DNA of 64,000 nucleotides, from assembly GCA_944470555.2 (NCBI GenBank), contig OX104129.1, positions 45,169,998 through 45,233,997 on the forward strand, given 5' to 3'. The notes below the pieces were generated by a model, which was given only the letters and a program-made list of their open reading frames with translations, had not been told where the DNA came from and did no database searches. This DNA comes from Heterobilharzia americana. Taxonomy: Eukaryota; Platyhelminthes; Trematoda; Strigeidida; Schistosomatidae. Positions 47,276-58,577 of the stretch are shown one piece after another; position 1 is the first letter of the stretch, and each line of letters begins with the position of its first letter. The position numbers and the translations under genes are program-made.

Positions 47276-48987
47276 GGTAACACAAATTGTTTTGCTGAGC
47301 TTCAAATGGTCTGATATCTTGTCAGTACGCAGCTTCATACCATTTTTCTTCTCTTCTTAAATACAATTATTTTTATCAGTGAGTTTGGAAGACAGGTTTG
47401 TTTTGAATTGTGCGCCTCGATTTTCATCGTGACTAATAAATATTGAAGTTTGAACATACCAAAGAATTTCACTATTTACAAGTGAAAAAAGCGTGTGTCT
47501 TTTTTACATTTACATATGTATATATACAAGCGAGAGATGTAAGCAATTCAAAAATTATTCAAACAAGCAATGTCAGCAAATCCGGAATCTAAATTCTAAT
47601 TATCTTGAAATGCTACACAAGGTTGACGATAATTCATACCTCAATTTTAAGTACTTTGAAACTTGAAAAATTAGAATTTCCTTCATTACAAACTGAGGGA
47701 TTGAATAAGGATTAGTTTTATGAAACTACAGCACTTGCCATAACAAATCACTATCAAGTGTGTTGTGAACAAAACAAATTTAGATATAAAGAGAATAAAA
47801 ATGAATTCATTTACGCAACAAATGCCAGTTTTGATATATGCATTTAAAAAAGCCGATTTCTACAGAAAATAAACCTACTAAGCACATCATTATCAACTAA
47901 CTGCTAAAAATAACAATGAAAGGTTGTTATTTAATGGATTACTTGACAGAATCAGTTTCAAACTTTGTTTATAAAGGATCAGGAAGTAAATATTAGTTGA
48001 AATTATTACATTGGAAATGAATTGATAGCTGAATATCTTAAATGAAACAATAAGATTTCAAATTTTATCACAAAAATGGATATATTCTCAGTACTTTTTA
48101 TTTATGCTCCGAGAACTGAGTAGTGAAGGTTACATAGCACAAGAATACATTTTTCTTAATGTTGGATGGATCAAAAAAGTAGTGACAATTTTGCTTGAAG
48201 TAGTGTCACACAAGTAGATAAAATGTCCATACGGGTAAAACATATCTTAAAAATGAGCTTGCTAATCACATTTTAGATGGTAAACTCTGAATTTATTCAT
48301 ATAGGTGAACAAGCACTAAATAAGCAGCAGTCACTTTCAAAACAATGAGACCAGAAATTAAAATGTTTTTTTATTGACATCAATATGAATCCAAACAAGC
48401 ACCTGATAATATATGGATTCATATTGTATCTTTGTCAATTCAGGTCTTGATGTATCCGTAGATATCTGAAGTCGAAAACCCTATACCCGTTTTAGGAAAT
48501 GCGAATTGTAACGGTAAGATAACTAGCATAATATTTAAACATCTGCTTCTCCTTATTTGTCAGCATTTTTAAAATGCTATTATGACAGTACCTATAAATC
48601 ACTTTTAAACTCCAATCTAACACAGACAAAAGTCCACTCTATTACTCAACTATGTCTCAATCCATATGTAAGAAATACTCTAAAAACTTTGGCGGATCTG
48701 TAAGTTTTATCAAATAGACAGTATTTTTCTAAAAACAGGCTTCTTTCTATACCTATGATTGATATAGGATCGACTTTCAACAAACAAAAATCATTTCATA
48801 AAGAATCATATTTTTGAGCTTATTTATTAGTAAATTTCGTGATACGTTTAAAATAGTTGATAACCTTCACTATACAAATAAGTAATCAAAGATTTTCTGA
48901 TATCCTTTGTTTAGAAACAAGATCCAATCTTTAAAACATGCATGTGTCACAAAATGATAACCGCTGAAAAACCACTAAAAATGTAAG
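47276..48987. other. Gene-free AT-rich stretch with a hairpin
   Basis: No gene recognised. The hairpin at 48374-48440 is listed separately. Confidence 0.5.
48374..48440. repeat. Imperfect hairpin
   Basis: CAATATGAATCCA (from 48382) pairs perfectly with TGGATTCATATTG (from 48415). The flanking ATTGACA and TTGTCAAT extend the stem after a small asymmetric bulge. The loop is about 20 nt and AT-rich. Size is in the range of a small precursor hairpin, but AT-rich DNA makes chance stems commoner. Confidence 0.7.
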
Positions 48988-49157
48988 ATGGTTAGGTGAC
49001 CGTTTCGTTCCGGTTAGAATCTTTACAGCGACGAGCCCATACAATCCTCTGAATCGTCGAATCTACGAATGTTCGGTCTCAAGGCTGAGCACAGATATTC
49101 TTCAGTGGCATTATGCGCCTTTTACAGGAAATCGAAGATTTACAGAAGTGGACAAAT
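48988..49157 (+). CDS. Exon-like segment with a C-box-like motif (gene B)
   Basis: A GC-richer open frame (open 48968-49180). With acceptor AAAAATGTAAG and donor AAAT|GTAAAC it gives 170 bp, starting and ending with one base. The peptide WLGDRFVPVRIFTATSPYNP is followed by LNRRIYECSVSRLSTDILQW and HYAPFTGNRRFTEVDK. GDRFVPVR fits the C-box consensus DR(F/Y)(I/V)PxR of Cdc20/Cdh1-type activators of the anaphase-promoting complex. The rest does not clearly match, and no WD40 repeats were found in the window. An alternative acceptor is TAGAATCTTTACAG at 49028, which would remove the motif. Confidence 0.4.
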
Positions 49158-50671
49158 GTAAACCACTGACATTTCGATAACAGAAAATGAAAGGCTACAT
49201 ACTCTTCAACTATTCTAAGGGTTCCAAACTCAACCTTTCCCAAGATCGTAAGGCAGAATTTCTGAAAAATCCCGAATAAAAATGAAACAAGCGTTCAGAG
49301 CATTCAGATTCTCATTAGTCCTTCAAATGAAATCAATCTACAGACTAATATCGTGAAATCAATCACTCGATACAAATCCCCCTTTGAATTCTCTAATAAG
49401 GATAGCATACAATGACATTCATAAAACGTAGTCAGTTGTTTAACACACAAGAAAGAAATAAAGAGAAAAAGGTCGATTATCACATAAAAACTTCCTACCT
49501 GTGTCCGCACACAAGTGAAAACAGCTTTCTAAATGTTATTTAAACAGCTTTGCTTTCCAACTAGAATATTCAACTGTTTTGGCCAGAAAATAATCAATTA
49601 AAAAAAGCGTCTAACTCCCTTTACTAAATAGTGACAGTATTAACTGAAAATGTTTGGAAAATTGTCTTCAAGTTAATAATTCATGTTTAACTCTATAAAT
49701 ACTGACCGTTAGCTCTTCAACTTTGAATTGTTCGAAACCTTAAATGATTGAAGAGAGCAACAGCTTCAGATTAAAACTCAATTATAAGTAGACTATGGAT
49801 GCCGGAAGTAACAACAGATATTAGAAATGCTAATTATTTGAATCAAATGCTTCAGTGACTTTAAATATATACTTATACTAGGCAAGAAAGGTGTACAAAT
49901 ATATCCGGAAATTAATAAAGACAATTATCAGAACAAGTTTGTTTTAACTGTAATATAAACCACATTTCCGTTTACTTTTATGAGCAGTATTTTTGGTATC
50001 AGAGAACTATCTAACTTCAATAGAGAGCAGCGGTAATCATTACGTTCGAAAATAATTTGTATTATACCAACGTCAACTTAAAATTTTGCCAAAACTTCGT
50101 CAGTAATCTAAAAACTACTGTATTACCACCTAGTTATTTAGAGGAAGGAATTATCCCGACTCATTTGAATTTATATCATATGTTAACTCTCAAAAACGTT
50201 CTCCGATATGAATGCATTAGTTGAGATATCTGTATGCTTTCACAATGTTATTCTAGAAGATGTGTAAGGTTGTTCTCGCTGGAGATAAAATCACGTTAAG
50301 TATGTCTACTTCATTTGAAAACCGGTTGACGGTAGCACGAATGGTATACAAATTTACTGCAATCAGTTTTAAAATCTATATTTGAAGTTTTAACAAGAAT
50401 TAGAAAAGCACTTCACGGGTGTTTTTTAGAAAAAACTATTAGGCTTTTTATACATCTGAACCAATAAGGACCTCATTATGGTAATAAATAAATAAGAACC
50501 AACAGACTAACAAATGAAAGAAATAAAAACTTCAATTTCGGTTAAAGTAAGATGATACTACTGTTTCCTATATTCTATCTCCAACTACTGACAAAATAAT
50601 AAGGGTTAACGGTTAAAATAAAATAAATTTTAGTGTAAATCTTAGTCGAAAACACCATTGAAAGCTGCTAA

Positions 50672-50892
50672 TCATGAAACTTTGTAACAGAAATAGACAG
50701 TAAGATGTCTTGTTGCAAAAATATGTGTGAACAGATTTTTGATTAAGTAAGGTCCTAAGCTGGCGGTTATGAACATATAGGTGAAAGCAGAAGATGGACG
50801 TAAATTGTGATCAGCAAATATATCAGTCACAATTTTCGTAAAAGAAATCATTTGGCGATATGAAGCCAAATCTTGGTTTCTACCTAAGTTCA
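50672..50892 (-). CDS. Exon-like segment, unknown
   Basis: Minus-strand frame of 73 codons to TGA after a strong acceptor (TATCCTCTGGTTCTGTTTAG at about 50893-50912). The peptide NLGRNQDLASYRQMISFTKI is followed by VTDIFADHNLRPSSAFTYMF and a hydrophobic TASLGPYLIKNLF. Its composition is coding-like. It lies directly downstream of a PLE RT remnant on the same strand (50943-51190), so it may instead be further PLE-derived sequence, though no PLE motif is visible in it. Confidence 0.3.
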
Positions 50893-50942
50893 CTAAACAG
50901 AACCAGAGGATAGGTTTCTTTCTTATCTTTCAGCGCAAACGT

Positions 50943-51190
50943 TTACAGCCAAGCATTCTGTTTGAGAAGCATTTCAAATGAAGTGTGTTCTTTCTCTTCG
51001 AAACGTCGTTCTTGAACACGTGACATCATGATACCTTGGAAAAACCGAAGCTGTGCTGACTGAATTGTTTTAGTCCTTTCAAAATGTGATACAAATATAT
51101 TTGCGAAGATCGGAACTAAGGTGCTTTTAATTACCACCCTATCAGATTTATAGTACAATTCATCATTAAATTCAAACTGTAGCAGTCAAT
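50943..51190 (-). pseudogene. PLE reverse transcriptase fragment
   Basis: Minus strand: LLQFEFNDELYYKSDRVVIK followed by STLVPIFANIFVSHFERTK. This is spaced like the PLE motif F-x-F-N...Y-x-x-x-D-x-V-x-x-x-S-x-L-x-P-x-x-A-N-I-F (RT motif B region), with the G-S-P signature eroded. The 71-codon frame then continues without the Y-x-D-D of motif C. It is a short remnant of a PLE lineage different from the element at 34340-35830, which has GSPIS-type spacing and different flanks. Confidence 0.6.
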
Positions 51191-51725
51191 TCAGCACGGA
51201 GAAACATCCAGAGTGTTGGCTGTAAAAGCCAATAGTTTCCTCCATTTTGCTTATATTAGACTTAAATACGAAGTATTAGAAGAATGTCAGTCAGTTTGTA
51301 AACAATAATAAATCTTAACTATTCTTCATGTGCATTTGACGATTTCTTTACAATCACAAATGCTTTAAAGTGTTCCGACTAACTGCAGTTGGATATTAGC
51401 TTATGACTTATATCATAACACAGAACTTATCACAATGATTATTTTCCTTAAGAATACTTTGAGGTGGTGGTTTTATGTGATGATCCGAAAACGTAAGACC
51501 TATTTCATTTTGGTTAATAAATATTATGTACCCTACGGAAACAAAAGTCTCGTGAGGATTATCAGTTGACTACTGTGCGTAACCATCGTTACACAAATAT
51601 TTTGCAGCATTGGGAAATGCCTTTCGAAATACTTTTGCAAATTTAAAGTACTAAATAATTACTACACTGAACAGAAAGTATTGGCTACCAAACTTATCTG
51701 TCTTTACTAGATGGACTGGTTATAG

Positions 51726-51943
51726 TGGAGAAAGTTAAACAGTCTGATATCAGGTTGCCTTCAACTGCATCTAATAAGTTCAATATGCGTCCTATATCAG
51801 AAATATTTAAAAACAAAGAAAAGAGTTTCCCTTCACTGCGTGAGCATACCCTCGAGAATCTAATATCGAAGAGTTCACATGCGTATAACATCGAAGTAAT
51901 GAATTACTTGACTGGTACTGCACATGGCATGGAAAGCTCATAG
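51726..51943 (+). CDS. Exon-like segment (gene B), possibly terminal
   Basis: Follows GACTGGTTATAG and is open for 72 codons to TAG, beginning with two bases. It joins in phase with the single base left by 49157 (codon TTG). The peptide EKVKQSDIRLPSTASNKFNM is followed by RPISEIFKNKEKSFPSLREH and then SSHAYNIEVMNYLTGTAHG. It is polar and likely disordered or helical. AYNIEVMNYLTG loosely recalls the AY..LL.NELLG segment downstream of the C-box in Cdh1 proteins. A GT in ACTG|GTACTG could be a donor before the stop. The antisense frame at 51694-51891 is taken as its shadow. Confidence 0.42.
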
Positions 51944-52061
51944 TCATTAGGTAATCAGCAAACAAAAATCCAAGCCTGTTGCAATTTGTAAAAGTGTAAA
52001 TCATCCAAACAGCTCAACCAAATCGAAGTATTCTAAAAGATGCAATTGCCAACCCTGAATC

Positions 52062-52112
<51 letters not shown>

Positions 52113-52719
52113 TTAGTCATTAGGACATTTGTGCTTTGTATATGCTAAGACGATGGAATTAGCATTCAAAACCTATAGAGCGAATATTTTCTAAATGCTT
52201 GATTCGAATATTTGTTGAATATTTACTTATGAAGTGAGAAATGAATATTGATCCAATAAATGTAAGATCACTGAACAAAAATGAAGAACAATCGTGCAGT
52301 TTATGATGCTGAATGCGCATAGTGGACTCAAGAAATACGATAAAAGAAACACTATTCAACAATAAATGCTAGAAGCAACTTTAGGAACAGATATCAAACT
52401 AAATCACGAATGCAAACGGTATAAAAGTAAAACTTAGGGGTGAGAAAGCAAGAGGAAGACTGAGACAAACTATTCAAGCTTTCCACATCAACGGTAAAAG
52501 AAGCAAAAGAAAAGTGTTTATTCAGTGTGGTAAAAAAGACCTTATCCTTGAAAGAAGATAACTTACTCCAAAAAGGAATAACCTACAATACACAGAATGT
52601 AAATATCCTGTGTTCCCGCTCAGCCATTGAATCTTCACTCATAACTGAGGAAATAATAACATAACAACAAGAACCTCGGCAACTAGTTGGATTTTCGATG
52701 AAAAACAAGGGAAGAAAGT
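51944..52719. other. Gene-free stretch with a (TA)n array
   Basis: Nothing recognised except the microsatellite at 52065-52110. Confidence 0.5.
52065..52110. repeat. (TA)n microsatellite
   Basis: The longest AT array in the window, about 46 bp and uninterrupted. Such arrays often vary in length between individuals. Confidence 0.95.
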
Positions 52720-52990
52720 ACTCATTCAATATAGATGAAAAGAAAGCATTGCACTTACTCATACCAGATAAAATAATTGTGATAATATTAACAAACGAGT
52801 AAAGGAAAACCATTGTCTTGAATAAATGAGATTTCGTTGAGGATGCCCGAGAAATTCCTAATGATATGAACACTTATCGACCTGTAGACTAGAGTCCTAT
52901 CAAAAAATTGAAAAATCGAATCCAAAGAAAACTAGTCAGAGACAACAAACCTTATATTGTCTAGCCATAAGGGCTGACCGAATTCTACCG
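52720..52990 (+). pseudogene. PLE N-terminal RT region, decayed
   Basis: Plus-strand reading gives SFNIDEKKALHLLIPDKIIV, which resembles the A-D-K-G/I-V-V segment at the start of PLE reverse transcriptases. After a frame slip comes EIPNDMNTYRPVD, a stop, then SPIKKLKNRIQRKL, matching the usual D-x-N-T-Y-x-P-(x)n-P-I-K-L...RKL pattern. A decayed LTEFYRPFLP follows, in the place of the Y-G-L-P-K-I-H-K-P motif. Several stops make it non-functional. It may be the front part of the element whose core is at 55735-56704. Confidence 0.5.
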
Positions 52991-53024
52991 ACCATTTTTG
53001 CCATGTGACCAATAATGTTGAGCT

Positions 53025-53105
53025 GAATAGCTTAATGGTTACGTCACCAATTTCAACACTAGATGACGCAGGTTGGAATCTCACAGGCGATATTAGTTTT
53101 TTTGC
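53025..53105 (+). mobile_element. tRNA-derived SINE-like unit
   Basis: Plus strand: an A-box-like ATAGCTTAATGGTTACG, a 30-nt spacer, a B-box-like GGTTGGAATCTC and then a T7 run at 53096-53102 that would stop RNA polymerase III. The B box has C-to-G damage at a critical base. The unit lies between two PLE fragments. Confidence 0.45.
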
Positions 53106-53784
53106 TGGCAGGTGCAGAAAAGCAACGAGTTGATTTCAAGCAGGGTTTCTTAAGGACTGCCTAACATCAACTAAATGAGAAGCAGTTCTTTCTTGTTCAT
53201 AATCGCTTAGTCCAGTGCATGTGCTCAGAAGACGCAGTTCAGCAAACGTTTGCAAATTCAATTAAAAAAAGAATAGGAAAAGTGATTTTATAATTTGTTG
53301 ACAGGTATAATACTGTCACGTAAACATTACTTTTTAAATCATTTTGAAGTTATTGTCTTAGACAAATAATCATATGTGAAAACGTAACACCCCGATAACA
53401 GAATACATAGATATGGTTGAATATACTTGTAAAATATGTTATTTATGAAAAACATTTTGTGCTTATTAAGATGCAGTCGAAAAGTGAAGTACGTTTTGTT
53501 CCTTACTTTCCAGGGATATCGCATGCTTCAGCATAGTGTACAATGAGAAAAAAGTCGCCACTACACAGAATACACTCTTTATTTTTATTTTCTTCAAACT
53601 GAATAATGACCTAAATCTTCTATAGTAAAAGCAAAGTAGTTATTCATTTAATCAGTCCATTAACCCTCAGACCGAACCTTTCAGGAACTGCTAAATAACC
53701 ATTAGATCCCAAAGAAGAATTAATAGGTACATTCGATCACAATTAAGATGTTTATTTATTTAAACAATAAAGAAATAAACAGTG

Positions 53785-54974
53785 ATGATGGCTTATTAAA
53801 CGCCAATCATCAGAAAAATGACCTGATGTTCTGTTTGCCTAATAAATACCAAACAACCATTAAAAGAGTTAAATGGACATCGATGGCTCAGCCACCGTAA
53901 AGTGTAGCCTAGGTTACTGCAACGTCTCACTGAGTCTTCTGTGTGTAAGTTGGTCAGATTATTTATTCACGATTATTTTTCATTCCTAATGATATAAAAA
54001 GCAATTTTGCTCCTTTTGAAGTTAAAACATACACTTTCAGTAATATGGCTTATTTTACAACTCTTCTGTAAAGCAGACAAAGAACGATTTTATCACATCC
54101 CACTCGACGAATTTTTTATACTTAGGCCAGCTCACATGTTAAAAAGTACGATTCTGCAGGTGTTACCAACAGTTACCTAGATTTCCGGACACTAAGCGAT
54201 AAGTCACATTTGTCACTTGACAGATCACATTAATTTCATACTGAAAGCTGAGTTAGTTGATCTGAATATGATCTGGTTATCAGACGGATGCATAATGTCC
54301 ACCTACACAACCATATTACCATATACACTACTACCCTAATTTATTTTCCATGTATTTATTAAGATCATGGGAATTCAAAAGCCTGGAAGTTGCATATTTC
54401 TTGCCGCTTTCATTCTTAATAATGCATTTGATTGCGTCGTATCAAAAGACATGCATCAAGATAAAACTACTAGCAGCTAGTTATCTCTGCACTGAATAAA
54501 TGGATGTCCTCTCATGTAATTTTGACGAAATATCAGTCTAGTCAGTCAACTGAGAACAAAAGGATATTCTGAGTAAGGTATCTGGCATCTGGAACATGAT
54601 GCATTGTGTACTGTCAATCAGGTTGTGTAAAGTGTCTGAGATTACACTTGAGGCTAGGGGAACATGTTCCAAAGTGGCTACGAAAGCAGCTGGATTCACA
54701 AACATTGATAAGCGCAGATGGCAGACAACCATCATCATCCATTGCGAAACATATCATTGATAAGAGTCACAGAATTGATATCAAGACAGCCTTTATAATT
54801 TTGTACCGAAACTGTCAGGGGCGTATACTTAAGTTTGTTGAGGCGCTAGCCATAAATAAATTTAACCCCCCATTTTGTGTGCAAAAACAGTTTGTCCTTA
54901 CATTAAGCCTACCTTGGTAATGCTTATTTTATCGTATTACCAAGATTGTCTTCAAGTCTTATCTTTTATTCCTC
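53785..54974 (+). mobile_element. Penelope-like fragment, right arm of the inverted repeat
   Basis: Reverse complement of 1-1199, with one substitution noted near 54022 and a 9-bp gap near 53960, and only poorer matching between 53785 and about 53900. At its left end lies a stem-like TGATGATGGC...GCCAATCATCA (53783-53812). The nuclease remnant is at 54606-54920. Homology reaches the position paired with base 1 and presumably continues, so the true right boundary is unknown. Confidence 0.75.
54606..54920 (+). pseudogene. Penelope-like GIY-YIG endonuclease C-terminal remnant (second copy)
   Basis: Identical in protein sequence to 55-369, with the same stop upstream and the same TLSLPW end. Upstream, a TECIVY-like context (CATCTGGAACATGATGCATT) suggests the frame originally continued from a nuclease start through a now-mutated codon. 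No RT precedes it within this arm. Confidence 0.7.
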
Positions 54975-55734
54975 TCATTATCTTTCTTATTATTGAATTC
55001 CTTTATGTCATATGTGTCCTTCCCCCACTTCCAGTTTTCATATATAAATGGCCTTAACAAGTAAATGTGTGATCAGATTGTTCGAAATGTATAGCGCTAA
55101 TACATCACATTTTTCAGATAATCTACGTCTTCTAATTACATTATCCAAAAGAGTAACAGTTTTCTCATGAAATTTCTACCACCATGCGTAGTCAAATGCA
55201 ACATAGTCAAAAAGGTGATTATTTCTAATGAGTGCTGGTTTCAAATATGCTTGTAAAATGTTCACACTTTTCTAACATTCACATTCTTATTACCAAAGAA
55301 TGAAAAGGTTACAAAAACTGCCCATATGTTAGTACACTGTGGTCCACAAACTTAAGTTCCAGGTAGCAGACTGAACCTTGCAACAATCACACATTATTTA
55401 GACAGTTTAATAAACACTGAAAGGCTTCGTGATTCCATTAATTGCTTGTTGACGTGAAAGCTTAACCTTAAGTTTGAGATAAACGTTTTATTGAATCCGA
55501 TGTTTTCTCATGCACATACGTTTCCATTGTCTACTTCAAACCATTTAAAAATGCACCTTACAAGAGACAAATTTAACTCCTCAGTGATTGCTTCAATTCC
55601 AGAGAGTCGTTTTGCCCGGGTCGATGATGCTTAATGTTTAGAGTTTTCCGATTTTCAGCTTTACTCTTAGACGCTTCACCACTCAGTCAATTCAGCAACT
55701 TATTTCTGTCAAGAATAAACTTCACTAAGGATAC
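54975..55734. other. Gene-free AT-rich stretch
   Basis: No recognisable gene. The first part may belong to the inverted-repeat element, whose partner lies outside the window. Confidence 0.4.
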
Positions 55735-56704
55735 AAACTAAAAATTGATGTCCTCTGATGCACCCACAAGTCTCACGCAAATTAAAGTAGATCTGGCTGA
55801 ACAAAACATCAGTATCTTTCTTAATAATAACCGAAGTGTTTGACAGTACGTAGAAGTCACTGCTACAAACGTGGAAAAATCAATCGAAGTATGCTTCAAA
55901 CATACTTTCTGTTCAATGGAAGGATCTACAAGCAAATCAAAGAAGCTGCCATGTGCTCGCCAATATCTGAATTGGTGGTAGAAACAGTGATGTGGGGACT
56001 GGAGTCAATAGTCATCCTAGTTATCAAAGAACAAACTTAGGTTCCTTAATTTGATGACAGTTTTGTAATCATCAGAATACATCGACTAGGAAAAGTGTTC
56101 AATCCCATCAGCCAAACCAATACAGATATTCAATCCACAAAAGTAGAGAAAATGACCAAATCCCATTCTCTAATGTTATTATCAGAAGAAAACATGATAT
56201 GAAGTCACAGTCTTAAGCAAATAGGTAGGTGACATACTGAAATCAAGTTTCGAACTGAAACAGTGAAAGCCTAACTTCTCATAAAAAGAGTTGTGCACGC
56301 ACCACGACTGTTTGCAGTACTCAACAATGGTGGAAGTCAGAAGAAAACCATCTCAGCAAAGTGATCACAGCCAACGACCATCCTCACAACTTCCTGAAGG
56401 AATGCCCATCAACAGAATACAATCCAGAAAAGAAACCTCAATCAACAAAACAAATCACCTTGCCATACATCCAAGATGTTTAATATAATGATAAGTGATT
56501 ACTTCATGCATTCGGTTCCAACATGACACACAAACCGACGTTCCTGCAAAACTTGTTATGCCAGCAAAACCACCTATTCCTCAAGGAAGATATGACCAAA
56601 GTGTGTGGAAAAACAGTCGCAAAGAGAGTCAGCATCACTATGTTGTTTGGTCCGGTTGCGGAATAGCCCAAAGATTTTATAGTCATCAACAAGCATTCCA
56701 GTGA
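55735..56704 (+). pseudogene. PLE reverse transcriptase core to linker, decayed
   Basis: Reading through several frames on the plus strand gives, in PLE order: SLTQIKVDLAEQNISIFLNN (motif A neighbourhood, FD lost), YFLFNGRIYKQIKEAAMCSP followed by ISELVVETVM (motif B region), a DDSFVIIRIH segment (motif C), IPFSNVIIRRKHDMK, HNFLKECPSTEYNPEKK and ITLPYIQDV, then an AKLVMPAKPPIPQGRYDQ linker that normally precedes the nuclease. Each step changes frame, so it is inactive. The linker is cut off at about 56770 by the RTE copy at 56770-60122, and no nuclease is found beyond it. Confidence 0.75.
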
Positions 56705-57284
56705 CATGATATATCCTCATTGATATGAATGCCAACTAAGTAGCTTAACTACCACTTCGTTAAGAACAACGTAGTCCCTTGGGTTCCTAGAGGAACATAG
56801 GGCTTCACTAGCACGTCTCCAGTACACTCTGTTCTCTGAAATCTTTTGAACCTGGCTCCACGACAGCCCACAACCTCTCATTTCCTCCTCGCACGATCTC
56901 CTCCATATTACCTTCGAACGTCCAACTCGTCGCTTCCCATGGGGATTCCACTCGACGGCCTGGCCTGACACGTGATGTCTCCAGTCGGCTTTCTCAGTGT
57001 ATGCCTAATCCATCTTCACTTCCTCCTGCATATTTGTTCAGCGATATCTTCTTGGTTGGTTCGTTTTCAAAGCTCCTTGTTGCTCATTCTTTCTGGCAAT
57101 CCATCTGATCTTCAGTAGCGAGCGTAAGCAGTTATTGATGAGTGTCTGTAGTTTACTGGAAATCCCTTTCGTAACGCGCTAAGTCTCTCAACCATCACAC
57201 AGAAGCACTGACTTGACGTTGGTGTTGAAAATCCGGACCTTGTTCCGCATGCTGAGTGCAGAAGATCTCTACACTGGTTTCAGG

Positions 57285-58577
57285 CTAATGAACGCCTGTC
57301 TTGATTTTCCGATCCTGGCTGACTTTGACATCGTCGTCTGTGCCTGTGCGGCCTGTAGTTGAAACAGTGCTGCCTAGATAGGTGAAGGAGGTTACTTCCT
57401 TTAAGTTTCTCCCGTTCATGGTGACCGGAGTTTGCTGTTTTTGTTGTTGGAGTTGTTGGTGCGGTATCTTCATCACCTTTCTCTTCTCCACATTCACTTG
57501 AAGTCCCGTCTTCGCTGCCCTGCCTCTTCTGCCAACTGGTTACTTTTCACCTGTAGATCATCAAGTTTGTGCGACATCAGGCACAAGTCATCACTGGCGA
57601 AATCCAGATCTTCTAGGTTCTTTTCCACAGTCCAGCCAGCGTATCTCCATCTTCTCGCTCGCCACTGTTGTCTGCTGCATGATCTAGTCAACCACAATCA
57701 GGAATATCATGGGGGATAGTAAGCAACCTTGTTTCACTCCTGTTCCCACTTCACTTCAAAAGCATCACTGAGCTTCCCACTGTGAATTACTTGGCATGTG
57801 GTATGCGTCTTCATATAGTTGTTAAATGAGGCGGATAAAGGTTTGCAGTACTCCGTAGTAATGAAGCAGTTTCCAAATTACCTCTCGGTCGACGCTGTCA
57901 AAAGCCTTCTCAAAGTCAATAAAGTTGAGGTAGAGAGGTGATTGCCATTATATGCTCTATTCTATGATGATGAGAAGCGTTGCAATTAGGTCCACACATG
58001 ATTTGTACTTCCTGAAGGTAGCCAGCTTGTTCGGGTCATAGTTTTGAATCCATAGCATTGTTTAGTCTCTCCAGGATGATGTGGCCTTATATTTTGCTTC
58101 CTCTGGGTGGACAGGAGTGTGATTCCGCGCAGTTCTTGCAAACACTAAGGTCTCCCTTCTTCGCCAGTTTGACAAGGTAACCCTTCTTACAATCACCAGG
58201 TACCTTCACATCCTTCCACACCTTCTGCAATAGTGGTGTAGTGTGAGCATGTCTGCTGTTGTCTCTGCGTCTGCTCTCAGTGCTTCTGACGGGATCCCAT
58301 CTGGTCCTGCTGCTTTCCCGCATTTCAATAGCTTTATGACCTTCAGGACTTCCATTTTTGTTGGAGGATTTATGTTCACTTGTAATTCAGAGGCTGCAGG
58401 TGGTATTTCTGGACAAAGTGCAGGTGGAGGTGGTGGTCGATTCAAGAGCTTCTTGAAGTGGTCGGCCCATTGTTTCCTCTGTTTCTCTTCTTTCGTAATT
58501 AAATCTCCTTCATCATCTTTTATTGGTTTCATCTGTGTTGGTCTCTTCCCTGATAGCAACCTGGTTATTTCATACAA
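57285..58577 (-). pseudogene. RTE reverse transcriptase of copy 2, broken
   Basis: Recognisable pieces on the minus strand include SGKRPTQMKPIKDDEGDL and GPDGIPSEALRADAETTADM (58206-58577), then KKGYLVKLAKKGDLSVCKN (58087-58323). 57494-57697 has TVEKNLEDLDFASDDLCLMS, where an inserted base triplet adds a serine inside the catalytic F-A-D-D motif. 57285-57497 has NVEKRKVMKIPHQQLQQQKQ and the thumb SFTYLGSTVS. The C-terminal domain is at 56717-56971. The altered FASDD and the many frameshifts make it inactive. Confidence 0.88.

Noticed and set aside
52583..52873. 96-codon minus-strand hydrophobic frame
   Set aside because: Overlaps a plus-strand PLE remnant whose motifs explain the sequence better.
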